From assembly GCF_001012825.1 (NCBI RefSeq), contig NZ_LCZJ02000019.1:457302-521301 (forward strand): DNA of 64,000 bases. The letters run 5' to 3'. Positions 41,284 through 49,803 of the stretch are shown in pieces; the stretch's first letter is position 1, and every line of letters begins with the position of its first letter. The notes below the pieces were generated by a model. The model searched no databases. It saw only the letters and a program-made list of their open reading frames with translations, and was not told where the DNA came from. The DNA comes from Paenibacillus etheri (GTDB lineage Bacteria; Bacillota; Bacilli; Paenibacillales; Paenibacillaceae). The position numbers and the translations under genes are program-made.

Positions 41284-43746
41284 CTATTTAACTGTTAATC
41301 TAATCACTTGTACCTCATGTGGTTGTACAACAGCATTTACCACAAAATTTGCTGTCACTTGCAGCGAACGCATTTGTAATAACGGCAGGGACCGACCTTC
41401 AAGATAAGACCATTCTTCTGGACGCATGTCCTTAGGTGCCCCCATATTCAACCATTCATCAAAGGCGCTTCCCCCAGCCGGACCTACCGAATACCTTCGC
41501 TCTGTATAAACACCCGGCGTTAAGCCGTCTAGACGAATGTGATACTGACGGGTATTGCGTATATTGAACACATTGTAACGTTCGGTTTGAGTCAAGTGAG
41601 TGGTATGACGGTAGCGATATAGAGTATCATAATGACAATAATTATATAGAAATATCTGTATTTCACCTTTCGAGGAAGTTATAAAATACCCATCACCTTC
41701 AGCTATCAGACCGCTTCCTGCATAACACAACAATTGCAGCGCCCGATAACAGCTTTTGGGCAAACCTCCGCGAGTGAATAAACCAAACCCGCCATGAAAA
41801 AGATCCGACGAAGGAACAATCTCCTCCATATGGTCACTAAGCGACCAGTATCCCATAGCCTCAAAGTGGTCGTAATTCTCCAGAATATTTTTGAAAAGAA
41901 AAGCAGATTTGTAGGAGGTATCATTACACAAATCACGCTGCCATATGTTATTACTCCACTCTTCAAGAATCACGGGCAGGCTAGCGAAACCACGTTGACG
42001 CAACAGCTTTTTGACCTTATGTAACGCGTGTTTCATAAACTGTTCATCGCCGCTTACCGCAAGTGGAAAAGCTTCATCCTCTGCCATGAGCTGAAGACCA
42101 GTGTCTTCCTGACCCGGTAATATGCTGTGATAAGCACGTAGAGCCAGAGAGTCCGGCAAACAATTCCCCTTACTGCAAGACACTAGAAATTCGCTGATAA
42201 AATTACTAGAATCAATGTTGCTTCCTGGACCAACAATATGTAGCTGCGGATCGATAGCACGGATGGCGTAGCTGGTTCCACGGTAAAGCACCCAGTATTC
42301 TTCCATGGTAAACACACCATATCCTGAAAACTCTGGACTCACGAAAGGAGCAAACCTCCATTCCCGCACGGACTCAATCCCATACCGATCAATGAAATGC
42401 CTAACCAGGGAAGTCACAAGGGCGAGCCATTTGTCTAGATGCTCAGGCATAGAAAGGATGCTTGGCCTCTTAAATGGAAACACGGCTTCCCTCGCTAATG
42501 CAGAAGGCATATAACTAAATTCAACATAAGGCTTTAACTCCACTGAAAGCATGAAGTCCAGTACCTCATCTACATAAACAAAGTTATAATCTGCGCTACC
42601 AGACATTTTCCTGACATACAGCATCATGTCATCGTCTAACAGACCTTTGCAGCGCATATAGCGAAAGCCAATCTCCTTTTGCAGCTTACGTATTTGCGCC
42701 TGTACCGCGCCATTCAACAGATCCTTGGCGTATCCTGCATTAATCAACGTCCGCCAGTTATGACTCAGCGTCCGAATCTTACGGGCAGTGTCCACATGAA
42801 GATCATATCCCTCATTGACCTGAGGTTGGACAATGGAGTGCTCGTTGTGATGCAAATGCCGCATTAGTGAAGTGAAATCGGTCGAAAATCCCGCTGTAAC
42901 CATACTGTTCTCCTGTGGATCTGTCGCATCATGCTCATTCACAAGACGGTATTGCCCTGGTGTAACACCAAAGCGCCGTTTGAAGGCGTCGATCAAAGCG
43001 TTGGTACTTGGAAATCCAACTTCTGAGGCGATGTCCGTGATCGTTCTTTCACTACGAAGAAGTGCCACCGCCTGACTCAGTCTGACATTTGTAAGGTAGG
43101 CAGTAAAAGTAAGGCCAAGCTGTTTCTGAAATAAATGGGACAGGTAGGAGCTACTTAAATAGATAGTGGAGGCTAGTCCACTCAGAGTAATATTTTCCCG
43201 ATAATGTCGGTGGAGATAGTCGGTTGCTTTGCGCAATCTTTCCTTACTTGAGGATTTGGAGGGATCCTTCTGCTTGTTCTGCTCAAGAAAAGTATGCACT
43301 AGACTGTTCAGCAGTACACCTACACGACTACGCATTAGTATAGGTAAACGAGATTCGTTTTTGTAATAGGCCTGAAATACACTGGCGAACTCACTTCGGA
43401 TTACATTAAAGCGAGCTTGTTCGTCCTTAGGGTATAGAAAAGACTTACACTCTATAATTATACTTTCAATCTCAGGACAAAAAGCTGCCAAAAATGCCGG
43501 CGAGATAAACAGCGATAGCGCCTTGCCCGAACCTTGCATATTTAAAGCGTGCAGTTGGTAGCTATTCAATACAATAATGTCATCCTGCTGAACTTCATAG
43601 GTAAACTGATTGTCATCCAACTGTAGTACCCCAGTTCCCTGCAAGATGTACATTACCTCAAGTTCTTGATGCCAGGAAGCGATAGCGTCTTCAGGGAGGT
43701 TAATTGAAAACCTGAAATCCGAGGCTATCAATGTATTTTCTTGCAT
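41284..43746 (-). CDS. AraC-type regulator fused to a GH39-like domain lacking the acid/base Glu
   Basis: 820 residues from the ATG at 43746 (AGGAGGTTAGGT leader). Residues 1-150 are a cupin sensor (ASWHQELEVMYILQGTG). Residues about 165-275 form an AraC domain with NITLSGLASTIYLSSSYLSHLF and TDIASEVGFPSTNALIDAFKR. The rest resembles GH39 beta-xylosidases, with RYGIESVREWRFAPFVSPEF where the family has W-x-F-x-x-W-NEP: the acid/base Glu position reads Ser. The nucleophile-side Glu survives in LPVILEEWSNN. The domain therefore probably binds a glycoside rather than hydrolysing it. The AraC-GH39 architecture itself is known in Paenibacillus-type genomes. Target genes may include the adjacent esterase. 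Confidence 0.85.
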   Translation of the reverse strand: MQENTLIASDFRFSINLPEDAIASWHQELEVMYILQGTGVLQLDDNQFTYEVQQDDIIVLNSYQLHALNMQGSGKALSLFISPAFLAAFCPEIESIIIECKSFLYPKDEQARFNVIRSEFASVFQAYYKNESRLPILMRSRVGVLLNSLVHTFLEQNKQKDPSKSSSKERLRKATDYLHRHYRENITLSGLASTIYLSSSYLSHLFQKQLGLTFTAYLTNVRLSQAVALLRSERTITDIASEVGFPSTNALIDAFKRRFGVTPGQYRLVNEHDATDPQENSMVTAGFSTDFTSLMRHLHHNEHSIVQPQVNEGYDLHVDTARKIRTLSHNWRTLINAGYAKDLLNGAVQAQIRKLQKEIGFRYMRCKGLLDDDMMLYVRKMSGSADYNFVYVDEVLDFMLSVELKPYVEFSYMPSALAREAVFPFKRPSILSMPEHLDKWLALVTSLVRHFIDRYGIESVREWRFAPFVSPEFSGYGVFTMEEYWVLYRGTSYAIRAIDPQLHIVGPGSNIDSSNFISEFLVSCSKGNCLPDSLALRAYHSILPGQEDTGLQLMAEDEAFPLAVSGDEQFMKHALHKVKKLLRQRGFASLPVILEEWSNNIWQRDLCNDTSYKSAFLFKNILENYDHFEAMGYWSLSDHMEEIVPSSDLFHGGFGLFTRGGLPKSCYRALQLLCYAGSGLIAEGDGYFITSSKGEIQIFLYNYCHYDTLYRYRHTTHLTQTERYNVFNIRNTRQYHIRLDGLTPGVYTERRYSVGPAGGSAFDEWLNMGAPKDMRPEEWSYLEGRSLPLLQMRSLQVTANFVVNAVVQPHEVQVIRLTVK

Positions 43747-43848
43747 ACCTAACCTCCTATTTTTAATCTTAATAGAGCCTTGCCTCATCCAAAATCCTAT
43801 CATATAAACCCATGAAATCAAGTTTACTGTCTTATTGATAACGAAGGT

Positions 43849-44985
43849 TTAGGTTGTTTTTAGTGTCTTTTTTACAAACAATATAAAAAGCACCAGACTA
43901 ATAAACCCAGATATAGCACAAGTAATAAATACCATCTGATATCCCATAAGCTGTGAAACAAATCCAAGTAGTATAGCTCCTAAACCAATTCCTAAATCAA
44001 AAGCAGTAAAGAATGTAGCGTTCGCTACACCTCTTTTCGCTGGTGGGGCTAATCGAATCATCGCTACTTGAAGCGCTGGTTGAGCTGATCCGAATCCAAT
44101 TCCGTACAAAATAGCTGTAATAACCACTCCAGCAATTCCTTTAGTCATTGTTAGGACGAATAGTGCGACTACCAATATGAAAAGAGCAGGTACAATAATG
44201 ACCCCTTCCCCATACTTATCGGATATCTTCCCTGTAAGTGGTCTAATTACTGTAAGTGTGACTGCATACACTAAGAAAAAAGTACCCGTGTTAACTTCAA
44301 TATTTGCCGCAAACAGTGGTAAAAAAGTTGTAATACCACCAAAAGTAAATGATAAGAAAAATGTAACGATAGCGATAGGTAAAACTGTTTTTTCATAAAA
44401 TGATATTGTTTTTTTTGATGTGTTTTGTACTGTTGGAATTTTTGCACCAAATCCAAGTATGAATGCAATCAAAGCTAATGCTGTGCATAGAAGAAATAGG
44501 TAATGAAATGAATAAGATTTTGTTACCCAAAGACCAATGATTGGTCCTAACGCCATTCCTAATGTCATTGCTAGTCCATACCATCCCATTCCTTCTCCAC
44601 GACGAGATTGTGGAATAACATCAGTCACAGCCGTTCCTATCGAAGTTGTAGCAACTGCCCAGCTGACTCCATGAAGGATACGTAATATTACTAAAAATAT
44701 AATGCCTGTTACCCAATCATAAAAATACATTGTTATAGCAAAAAATAGTAATCCGCTTATTATAAATGCACGTCGACCAAACCGATCCATTAATCCTCCA
44801 ATAATAGGACGAAAAATTACTGCCGATATTGTAAACACTCCAATTATTAATCCAACTTGAGATTCACTTCCACCTAGTTGTTTGATAAACATAGGCAATG
44901 TTGGCATTAGTAAATAAAATCCACTAAATAGTAATAAAGCTGTAAGGGTCAGCGTGATATAGTTTTTTGTCCATAAACGTTCCAT
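43849..44985 (-). CDS. MFS multidrug-type transporter
   Basis: 378 residues with about 12 membrane segments. The loop 2-3 motif is GGLMDRFGRRAFIISG (MFS motif A: GxxxDRxGRR), and RILHGVSWAVATTSIGTAVTDVIP is the segment 4-5 region of drug:H+ antiporters. The second half repeats the pattern (GKISDKYGEG). AT-rich codon use matches its three upstream neighbours and differs from the GC-richer glycan genes. Probably exports a toxic compound detoxified or sensed by the adjacent MarR/azoreductase genes. Last gene of that module, after an internal hairpin. Confidence 0.9.
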   Translation of the reverse strand: MERLWTKNYITLTLTALLLFSGFYLLMPTLPMFIKQLGGSESQVGLIIGVFTISAVIFRPIIGGLMDRFGRRAFIISGLLFFAITMYFYDWVTGIIFLVILRILHGVSWAVATTSIGTAVTDVIPQSRRGEGMGWYGLAMTLGMALGPIIGLWVTKSYSFHYLFLLCTALALIAFILGFGAKIPTVQNTSKKTISFYEKTVLPIAIVTFFLSFTFGGITTFLPLFAANIEVNTGTFFLVYAVTLTVIRPLTGKISDKYGEGVIIVPALFILVVALFVLTMTKGIAGVVITAILYGIGFGSAQPALQVAMIRLAPPAKRGVANATFFTAFDLGIGLGAILLGFVSQLMGYQMVFITCAISGFISLVLFILFVKKTLKTT

Positions 44986-45054
44986 TGTAATGTAATCCTT
45001 CTTTCTATCGACTTTACGTACTCCCCAAAAATAGTGAAATAGGCGAATAAAAAA

Positions 45055-45087
45055 GCAGCACCACCGCTATAAAAGTGTTGGTACTGC
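45055..45087 (-). terminator. Hairpin between azoreductase and MFS genes
   Basis: Minus strand GCAGTACCAACAC with GTGGTGCTGC followed by a run of T. It ends the azoreductase transcript, or partly attenuates reading into MFS 130 bases on. Confidence 0.65.
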
Positions 45088-45116
45088 CCTATATAGACTG
45101 ATACACGCTTGGTTAA

Positions 45117-45743
45117 TTAGAACGTCCTTGATACTTTAACAGCTTTTTCAAGCCCTGCGACAATAATCTCTTCTGCCTTATCAGGGAATTGGCTGTGCCC
45201 TTCAATGATAATAGTCTCTATATTTTTCACACCAAAGAAGTTCATCATACTTGTTACATATTTAACAGCCATCTCTAAATCAACTTTTGGTCCCTCAGAA
45301 TATACACCACCACTTGCGTTTAATAACACTATTTTTTTATTTCCAATAAGCCCTACTGGACCTTCTGGCGTATATTTAAATGTTTTGCCTGCGCGGTTTA
45401 AGTAATCAATATATGTGTGTAGTACAGCTGGGATGGTTAAATTCCATAAAGGGAACCCAAATACGACTTTATCAGCTGCAAGGAATGGATCTAAACACTT
45501 ATCAGCAACAGCTACTGCTTTTGCTTCTTCTACTGTTAAATCTAATCCTCTACTAGACTTAAATGTACCGTTAATCATATCTGCACCTACGTAAGGCAAT
45601 TCCTCATTGTATAAATCCAGTTCTACCACAGTGTCATTTGGATGTGATTCTTTATAGCTCGCTAAAAAAGCCTCATATAATCTAACACTAACTGACTGAT
45701 CCGCTGGTCGATTGTTTGCTTTTACAAATAAAACGGTTGTCAT
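45117..45743 (-). CDS. azoR: FMN-dependent NADH-azoreductase
   Basis: 208 residues from the ATG at 45743 (AGGAGGAACAAGGA leader). A flavodoxin-like fold: TTVLFVKANNRPADQSVSVR, then VFGFPLWNLTIPAVLHTYID and GKTFKYTPEGPVGL, which form the FMN phosphate and isoalloxazine contacts in AzoR proteins, and NASGGVYSEG. These enzymes reduce azo and quinone compounds using NAD(P)H. It lies 34 bases after the DUF3238-like gene and is probably under the divergent MarR regulator. Quinone-type stress detoxification is the likely role. Confidence 0.9.
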   Translation of the reverse strand: MTTVLFVKANNRPADQSVSVRLYEAFLASYKESHPNDTVVELDLYNEELPYVGADMINGTFKSSRGLDLTVEEAKAVAVADKCLDPFLAADKVVFGFPLWNLTIPAVLHTYIDYLNRAGKTFKYTPEGPVGLIGNKKIVLLNASGGVYSEGPKVDLEMAVKYVTSMMNFFGVKNIETIIIEGHSQFPDKAEEIIVAGLEKAVKVSRTF

Positions 45744-45777
45744 TCCTTGTTCCTCCTGATGTGCACTCTTATGTTGT

Positions 45778-46362
45778 TTATAATATTTTTTTGAAACTAT
45801 ACTCCATTTCTCCAGCCATAGCTTCTGGTGTATCACCAGTTACTCTGTAATCATGTGTATAAATTTGTTCGAACGTTCCAAAGTTCACTTGTTTATAAAA
45901 TTCAAAACAAGGAAATCCATCATGTGCTCCTTGCATATTGACAGTACCATCCTTTTGAATATGAACTTTTAAAAGATAGTCAACTGGAGGTGCAAATGCA
46001 TTTAATGGATTGCTAGCACTTGCACTCATTTGAAACCTAACGTCTTCAGAACCCCACACAATATCAGTACATAAAATACCTTCTGTAGTAGCTTTTCCTG
46101 TTTTTTTATTAACAGAACCATCTGGAGTAGTGACTCTTTCTGTTGTAATACCAGTATTTGCATATGTGAAAATATCTTTTTTGTAAAAATCCACAACTAC
46201 TTCTTGTTCCACTCTGGAGCGCATAGCGTTGACAGCATAGGGTGTGAATTCACGTGAGTCACCTTCAAAATGGATTACGTTTCCTGTTTCTTCATCCTTC
46301 CTAGGATCAGTCCACGGTGTTGGAATAAATACACTTGCTCTAACTTTAACAATATTAGTCAT
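45778..46362 (-). CDS. DUF3238-like protein
   Basis: 194 residues, no signal peptide or membrane helices. The sequence begins IVKVRASVFIPTPWTDPR and contains HFEGDSREFTPYAVNAMRSR and AHDGFPCFEFYKQVNF, which I associate by memory with the DUF3238 family of Bacillus species. The function of the family is unknown. It is the first gene divergent from MarR, so it is probably the most directly controlled target. Start ATG follows GGAGGGTTCTC. Confidence 0.6.
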   Translation of the reverse strand: MTNIVKVRASVFIPTPWTDPRKDEETGNVIHFEGDSREFTPYAVNAMRSRVEQEVVVDFYKKDIFTYANTGITTERVTTPDGSVNKKTGKATTEGILCTDIVWGSEDVRFQMSASASNPLNAFAPPVDYLLKVHIQKDGTVNMQGAHDGFPCFEFYKQVNFGTFEQIYTHDYRVTGDTPEAMAGEMEYSFKKIL

Positions 46363-46426
46363 GAGAACCCTCCATAATTTATTAATTCTGTTTCAGTGAT
46401 TCCTGTTTCTTTCACAACAGAAAATA

Positions 46427-46445
46427 TAGTCAACTTGATTGACTA
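46427..46445. promoter_or_regulatory. MarR operator candidate 1
   Basis: TAGTCAACTTGATTGACTA, an imperfect palindrome sharing AGTCAACT with operator 2, 64 bases before the DUF3238-like start. Confidence 0.6.
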
Positions 46446-46474
46446 CTTTTTGCATAGTACAATGTATTTCGTAC

Positions 46475-46495
46475 AAAGTCAACTAAGTTGACTTT
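46475..46495. promoter_or_regulatory. MarR operator candidate 2
   Basis: AAAGTCAACT-A-AGTTGACTTT, a perfect 21-bp palindrome directly upstream of the MarR ribosome site. Two matched palindromes 47 bases apart in a divergent region suit MarR dimers controlling both directions. Confidence 0.7.
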
Positions 46496-46514
46496 ATTTA
46501 AGGAGGTTTTATGT

Positions 46515-46988
46515 ATGACTCAGGAAGTATTTAGTGAATTGGATCTGACAACACTTTTATCATTATCCTTTAGTACATCAATTAATGAACTACATGATAG
46601 ATTGCGTGAATTAGGATTTGCAGATATTAGACCTGTACATGGTTTTATGTTTAAGTGTATTGCTCCAAACGGAGCAACAGGTATAGAATTAGCCGAATAT
46701 TTAGGAATTACGAAGCAAGCTGTAAGTAAAATGGTAGATTATCTTGAGAAAAGTGGTTATGTAATTCGCGAAAATCATCCCACTGACAAGAGAGGAAAAA
46801 TCATTGTTTTGACTGAGCGAGGTTGGTTAGCAGTGAAAGCAAAAGAGGAAATACTAACTGAGATTGAGCAACGTTGGATTGAAATCATAGGAACTGAACG
46901 ACTGCAAATGCTCAAAGATGATTTAACAACACTTATATATAAAGCAAATGAAGATAAATCTACTATGAGATCAAGACCTGTCTGGTAA
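46515..46988 (+). CDS. MarR-family transcriptional regulator
   Basis: 157 residues from the ATG at 46515 (AAGGAGGTTTTATGT leader); a start nine codons earlier overlaps the operator. A winged helix is visible: GATGIELAEYLGITKQAVSK is the recognition helix, and ENHPTDKRGKIIVLTERG the wing with the conserved D-x-R-G. Flanking helices make the dimer interface. It probably represses itself and the divergent DUF3238-like/azoreductase genes, releasing DNA on binding a phenolic or quinone ligand. AT-rich like the rest of the module. Confidence 0.9.
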   Translation: MTQEVFSELDLTTLLSLSFSTSINELHDRLRELGFADIRPVHGFMFKCIAPNGATGIELAEYLGITKQAVSKMVDYLEKSGYVIRENHPTDKRGKIIVLTERGWLAVKAKEEILTEIEQRWIEIIGTERLQMLKDDLTTLIYKANEDKSTMRSRPVW

Positions 46989-47026
46989 GTGTATGGTGAA
47001 GATTTGGTATTTGCTCTGGGAAATTA

Positions 47027-48129
47027 CTACTCTAAATACCCTTTGACTAAGCCCAGCGGCAATGGCTTGGGCTGCTCGCAGCTGGTTAACAGTTGAGCAT
47101 ATTGCTTAGAGTCGGAACTTGTATGGAATGCATGTATGAACTCAAGTACGTGATTGGCGAGTTCTCCGTTTGCACGAGGAGTCTCCCCCGTGTCGATGCA
47201 ATGTGCCATATCTGCTACTCCTATGCCTCTACTATTATCTGCATAATTATAGATAAGTGGGATCTCTTGGAATTCCGAGCTGTGTGCCGGGCGTAAAAGG
47301 ATCGGCCCTCCAAAGTTGTTAGGGTCCGGTACGATCAAGGTTCCGTGCGATCCGTAGATTTCGATCCTCGGTAAAGTACTGTGCCAAATATCAAAGCTGG
47401 TAATCATGGTTGCCACAGCGCCACTGTCAAACTCAATCGTTCCAGCAACATGTGTGGGCACCTCTACATCAATGACTTTGCCAAACTTTTTGTCGCTCGT
47501 GATCGTTCTATGAGCAAAGGAGGTTTTAGTGATGCCGCATACTGTTTTAGCTGGGCCTAGCAAAGATACTAACGCGGTTAGATAGTAGGGTCCCATGTCA
47601 AACATGGGTCCTCCACCGGCTTTATAATAAAATTCTGGATGCCAGCTTTCATGTCCATGACAAAGCATAAAGGCAGTTGCTGCCACCGGTTCCCCGATAT
47701 AACCATCCGCAATCAGCTTACTGCAGGTTTGCAGGCAGCCTCCGAGGAAAGTATCTGGTGCGCAGCCAAGGAACAGGTTTTTTCCCTTGCCAGACGAACT
47801 AGCTCAGTGCCATTTTCAAGGGAAAGGGATAAGGGCTTCTCCACATACACATGCTTGTCAGCTAGCAAGGCTTGCTTGCACACGTCAAAATGAAAATTAG
47901 GCGTTGTTAGATTAACGACTATTTCAATCTCTTCCGAAGCAAGTAATTGTTCTGTCGTCCATACATGAGGAACGCCATATTTCTCCGCCGCTTGCTCTGC
48001 ACGACCTTTATCCAGGTCGGAACAAGCATAAACCTCAGTATTAACGAAAGTCCCGTTCAAATTTTCAAAATAAATGCTGCTGATGTTTCCGCAGCCGACT
48101 ATACCTACCTTCACTTTGCGCAAGATCAT
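47027..48129 (-). pseudogene. Gfo/Idh/MocA oxidoreductase, frameshifted copy
   Basis: The N-terminal frame (from ATG 48129) matches the intact copy up to LVRLAREK, then a net 1-base loss near 47785 shifts it into CSLAAHQILSS and a stop. The remaining two thirds is open in another frame from 47686 to 47027, with the same residues as copy 1 except a 6-base deletion (WHPDPEF becomes WHPEF). No ribosome site precedes the second piece, so no full enzyme is expected. Confidence 0.9.
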
Positions 48130-48147
48130 TCCCACCTTATCTCAGTT

Positions 48148-48626
48148 TTAGTTAGCCGCCCACAAAAAGCCTTTTCGCATCAGTTCCTTGGCTTCCGGAA
48201 TATCGAAAACATCTGCATGATGGCCAAGTGAATTATAGAAAACCTTCCCTTTTCCCCATTTCTTCGTATATACAACAGGCATCGTGATGACACCATTTGC
48301 TGAATGCTCACCCTCACTCATTACAAACGTAGTTGTTGCCAAGACATCCACTGCAGGATCTACATGTAAATAATATTGTTCCGATTTCACCTTGAAGTCT
48401 TGGATGCCCTCCACAATAGGACTGGAGCCAGAATGTACGATATTAACTTCGTACTCTACCCCATCGTTAAATGGATGTGCTACCCATTCTGACCCGGTCA
48501 AAAATTGCCACTCTGTATTGTTACGGAAAGAGTCGCACATCCCTCCATGACAACCGGCAATTCCTACTCCAGAAGCTACTGCCTTCAGAACTGAGGATAC
48601 CTGATCATTAATGCTTTCTTCGTCAT
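48148..48626 (-). pseudogene. ThuA-domain protein with 5' deletion
   Basis: The original start (ATGACGAAGAAAGCATT) is kept, but the next approximately 181 bases of the intact copy are missing, joining residue 6 to NDQVSSVLK out of frame. An alternative frame from a TTG reads MQDDEESINDQVSS and then the normal domain, giving at most 161 residues without the first two beta strands. The last 160 residues match copy 1 closely. Inactivation is likely. Confidence 0.85.
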
Positions 48627-48711
48627 CCTGCAATCTCCTTTTCCTTTATATATGTAATCAACCTTTCGTCCATCTGATGAAATTGTAATCCAGATCAGAG
48701 AGGTGTGCTCG

Positions 48712-48732
48712 CCATTTCACTTGTAGGAATGG
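48712..48732. promoter_or_regulatory. Conserved palindrome in ThuA/AraC divergent region (copy 2)
   Basis: CCATTTCA with GGAATGG, matching 12330-12350 apart from one change (GTATGAA to GTAGGAA). Candidate AraC operator. Confidence 0.35.
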
Positions 48733-48793
48733 TCATTTTTTGCTAAGTTTTAGAGGTGAACCAAAAATTCAAACCACATGAACAGGAGATCTC

Positions 48794-49630
48794 ATGAAAG
48801 CCTTTCACGAAAATAGAACTTACCATTCGACTTTCCCCTTCACTGTAATAATGTCTAATGATATTGATTTTCTAGCCCACTGGCATAACGATCTTGAGAT
48901 AGTCTATGTATTTGAAGGTTCAATTCGGATGGGAATTAACTCCGAAACGAGGATCTTGAAAGCGGGAGATATGGCTATATGCAGCAGCGGAGACATCCAC
49001 TACTATGACAGTAAAGACTGCAGCTCCAAGATAATGATGGTGATATTCAATCCTTCGTTAATCGGTTTTCCTGGTGGATGGCCTTTGAATGTGAGGCTGA
49101 CTTCCCCATTTATGGAGAAACGAATAGCTACACGAGAAGAAGAAGTCCGTATCAACAACCGTCTTTCTCTGATCCTGCAGGAACTTATGGACGAATATAA
49201 TCAGAAGCTGGAATATCATGAACAGGTAATCATTGGCCTTTTGCACGAGTGGAGCGGACTCATTTTACGGCATGTTCCCTTAGATAAGATTAATCCACAG
49301 AAAGATAAAAGGCGCATCACTAACATGAAGATTATGCAAGGGGTTCTTGAATACCTCGACGTCAACTACATGCATCCCATCACACTTGCTGACGCCGCAA
49401 GGCAAGCCAATATGAGCCTCTTTTATTTCTCCCGATTCTTCAAGAGTCTTTCGGGTATGAGCTATATTGCATACCTTAGCAACATCCGAGTCAACCAAGC
49501 AGAACAGCTGCTGCTGACCACAGACAAATCCATTTTAGATATCGCACTGGAATGCGGTTTCACTAATATCCGTACCTTTAACAGAGTATTTAAACAGATT
49601 AAACAACGGACTCCAAGTGAATTACGTTAA
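48794..49630 (+). CDS. AraC-family regulator, intact copy
   Basis: 278 residues. The cupin domain (residues 1-150) includes FLAHWHNDLEIVYVFEG, the sugar-pocket region deleted in copy 1, and MAICSSGDIHYYDSKD. The AraC domain has MHPITLADAARQANMSLFYF and, at the end, ILDIALECGFTNIRTFNRVF with QRTPSELR. Start ATG follows AACAGGAGATCTC. It diverges from the broken ThuA copy. Since the regulator at 12.4 kb is dead, this gene is the likely activator of the intact ThuA/Gfo pair 36 kb away. The inducing sugar is unknown. Confidence 0.9.
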   Translation: MKAFHENRTYHSTFPFTVIMSNDIDFLAHWHNDLEIVYVFEGSIRMGINSETRILKAGDMAICSSGDIHYYDSKDCSSKIMMVIFNPSLIGFPGGWPLNVRLTSPFMEKRIATREEEVRINNRLSLILQELMDEYNQKLEYHEQVIIGLLHEWSGLILRHVPLDKINPQKDKRRITNMKIMQGVLEYLDVNYMHPITLADAARQANMSLFYFSRFFKSLSGMSYIAYLSNIRVNQAEQLLLTTDKSILDIALECGFTNIRTFNRVFKQIKQRTPSELR

Positions 49631-49670
49631 AAGATACATGGTCCGTTATCTTATTAAGCAAACAAAAAAA

Positions 49671-49696
49671 CGATGATCTTTTGGTTTAGATCATCG
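49671..49696 (+). terminator. Terminator after AraC gene
   Basis: CGATGATCT, 8-base loop, AGATCATCG, followed by GCTTTATTTT; 41 bases past the stop. Confidence 0.7.
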
Positions 49697-49803
49697 GCTT
49701 TATTTTAATATTCGAATGCACAAAGACGGCGAGGCATGTATTAACCGATAATCATACCTGCAATAGCAGCGCTTAAACAATAGCGAAGCTTCCCTAGTCC
49801 TCA

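Larger units (their letters stand above)
47027..49600. repeat. Duplicated Gfo-ThuA//AraC locus, copy 2
   Basis: Second copy of the block at 10463-13064, same order and orientation. Here AraC is complete, while the Gfo/Idh gene is frameshifted and ThuA has lost about 181 bp. The left edge lies 38 bases after the MarR stop. The AraC gene continues beyond the end of the copy 1 match. Confidence 0.9.

Noticed and set aside
41284-43746. Active GH39 beta-xylosidase
   Set aside because: The NEP acid/base Glu is not present at the expected place and the protein starts with cupin and AraC domains, so a regulatory role fits better.
10463-49630. Composite transposon bounded by the two duplicated blocks
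   Set aside because: The blocks are direct copies of ordinary metabolic genes with no transposase, terminal inverted repeats or target duplications visible.
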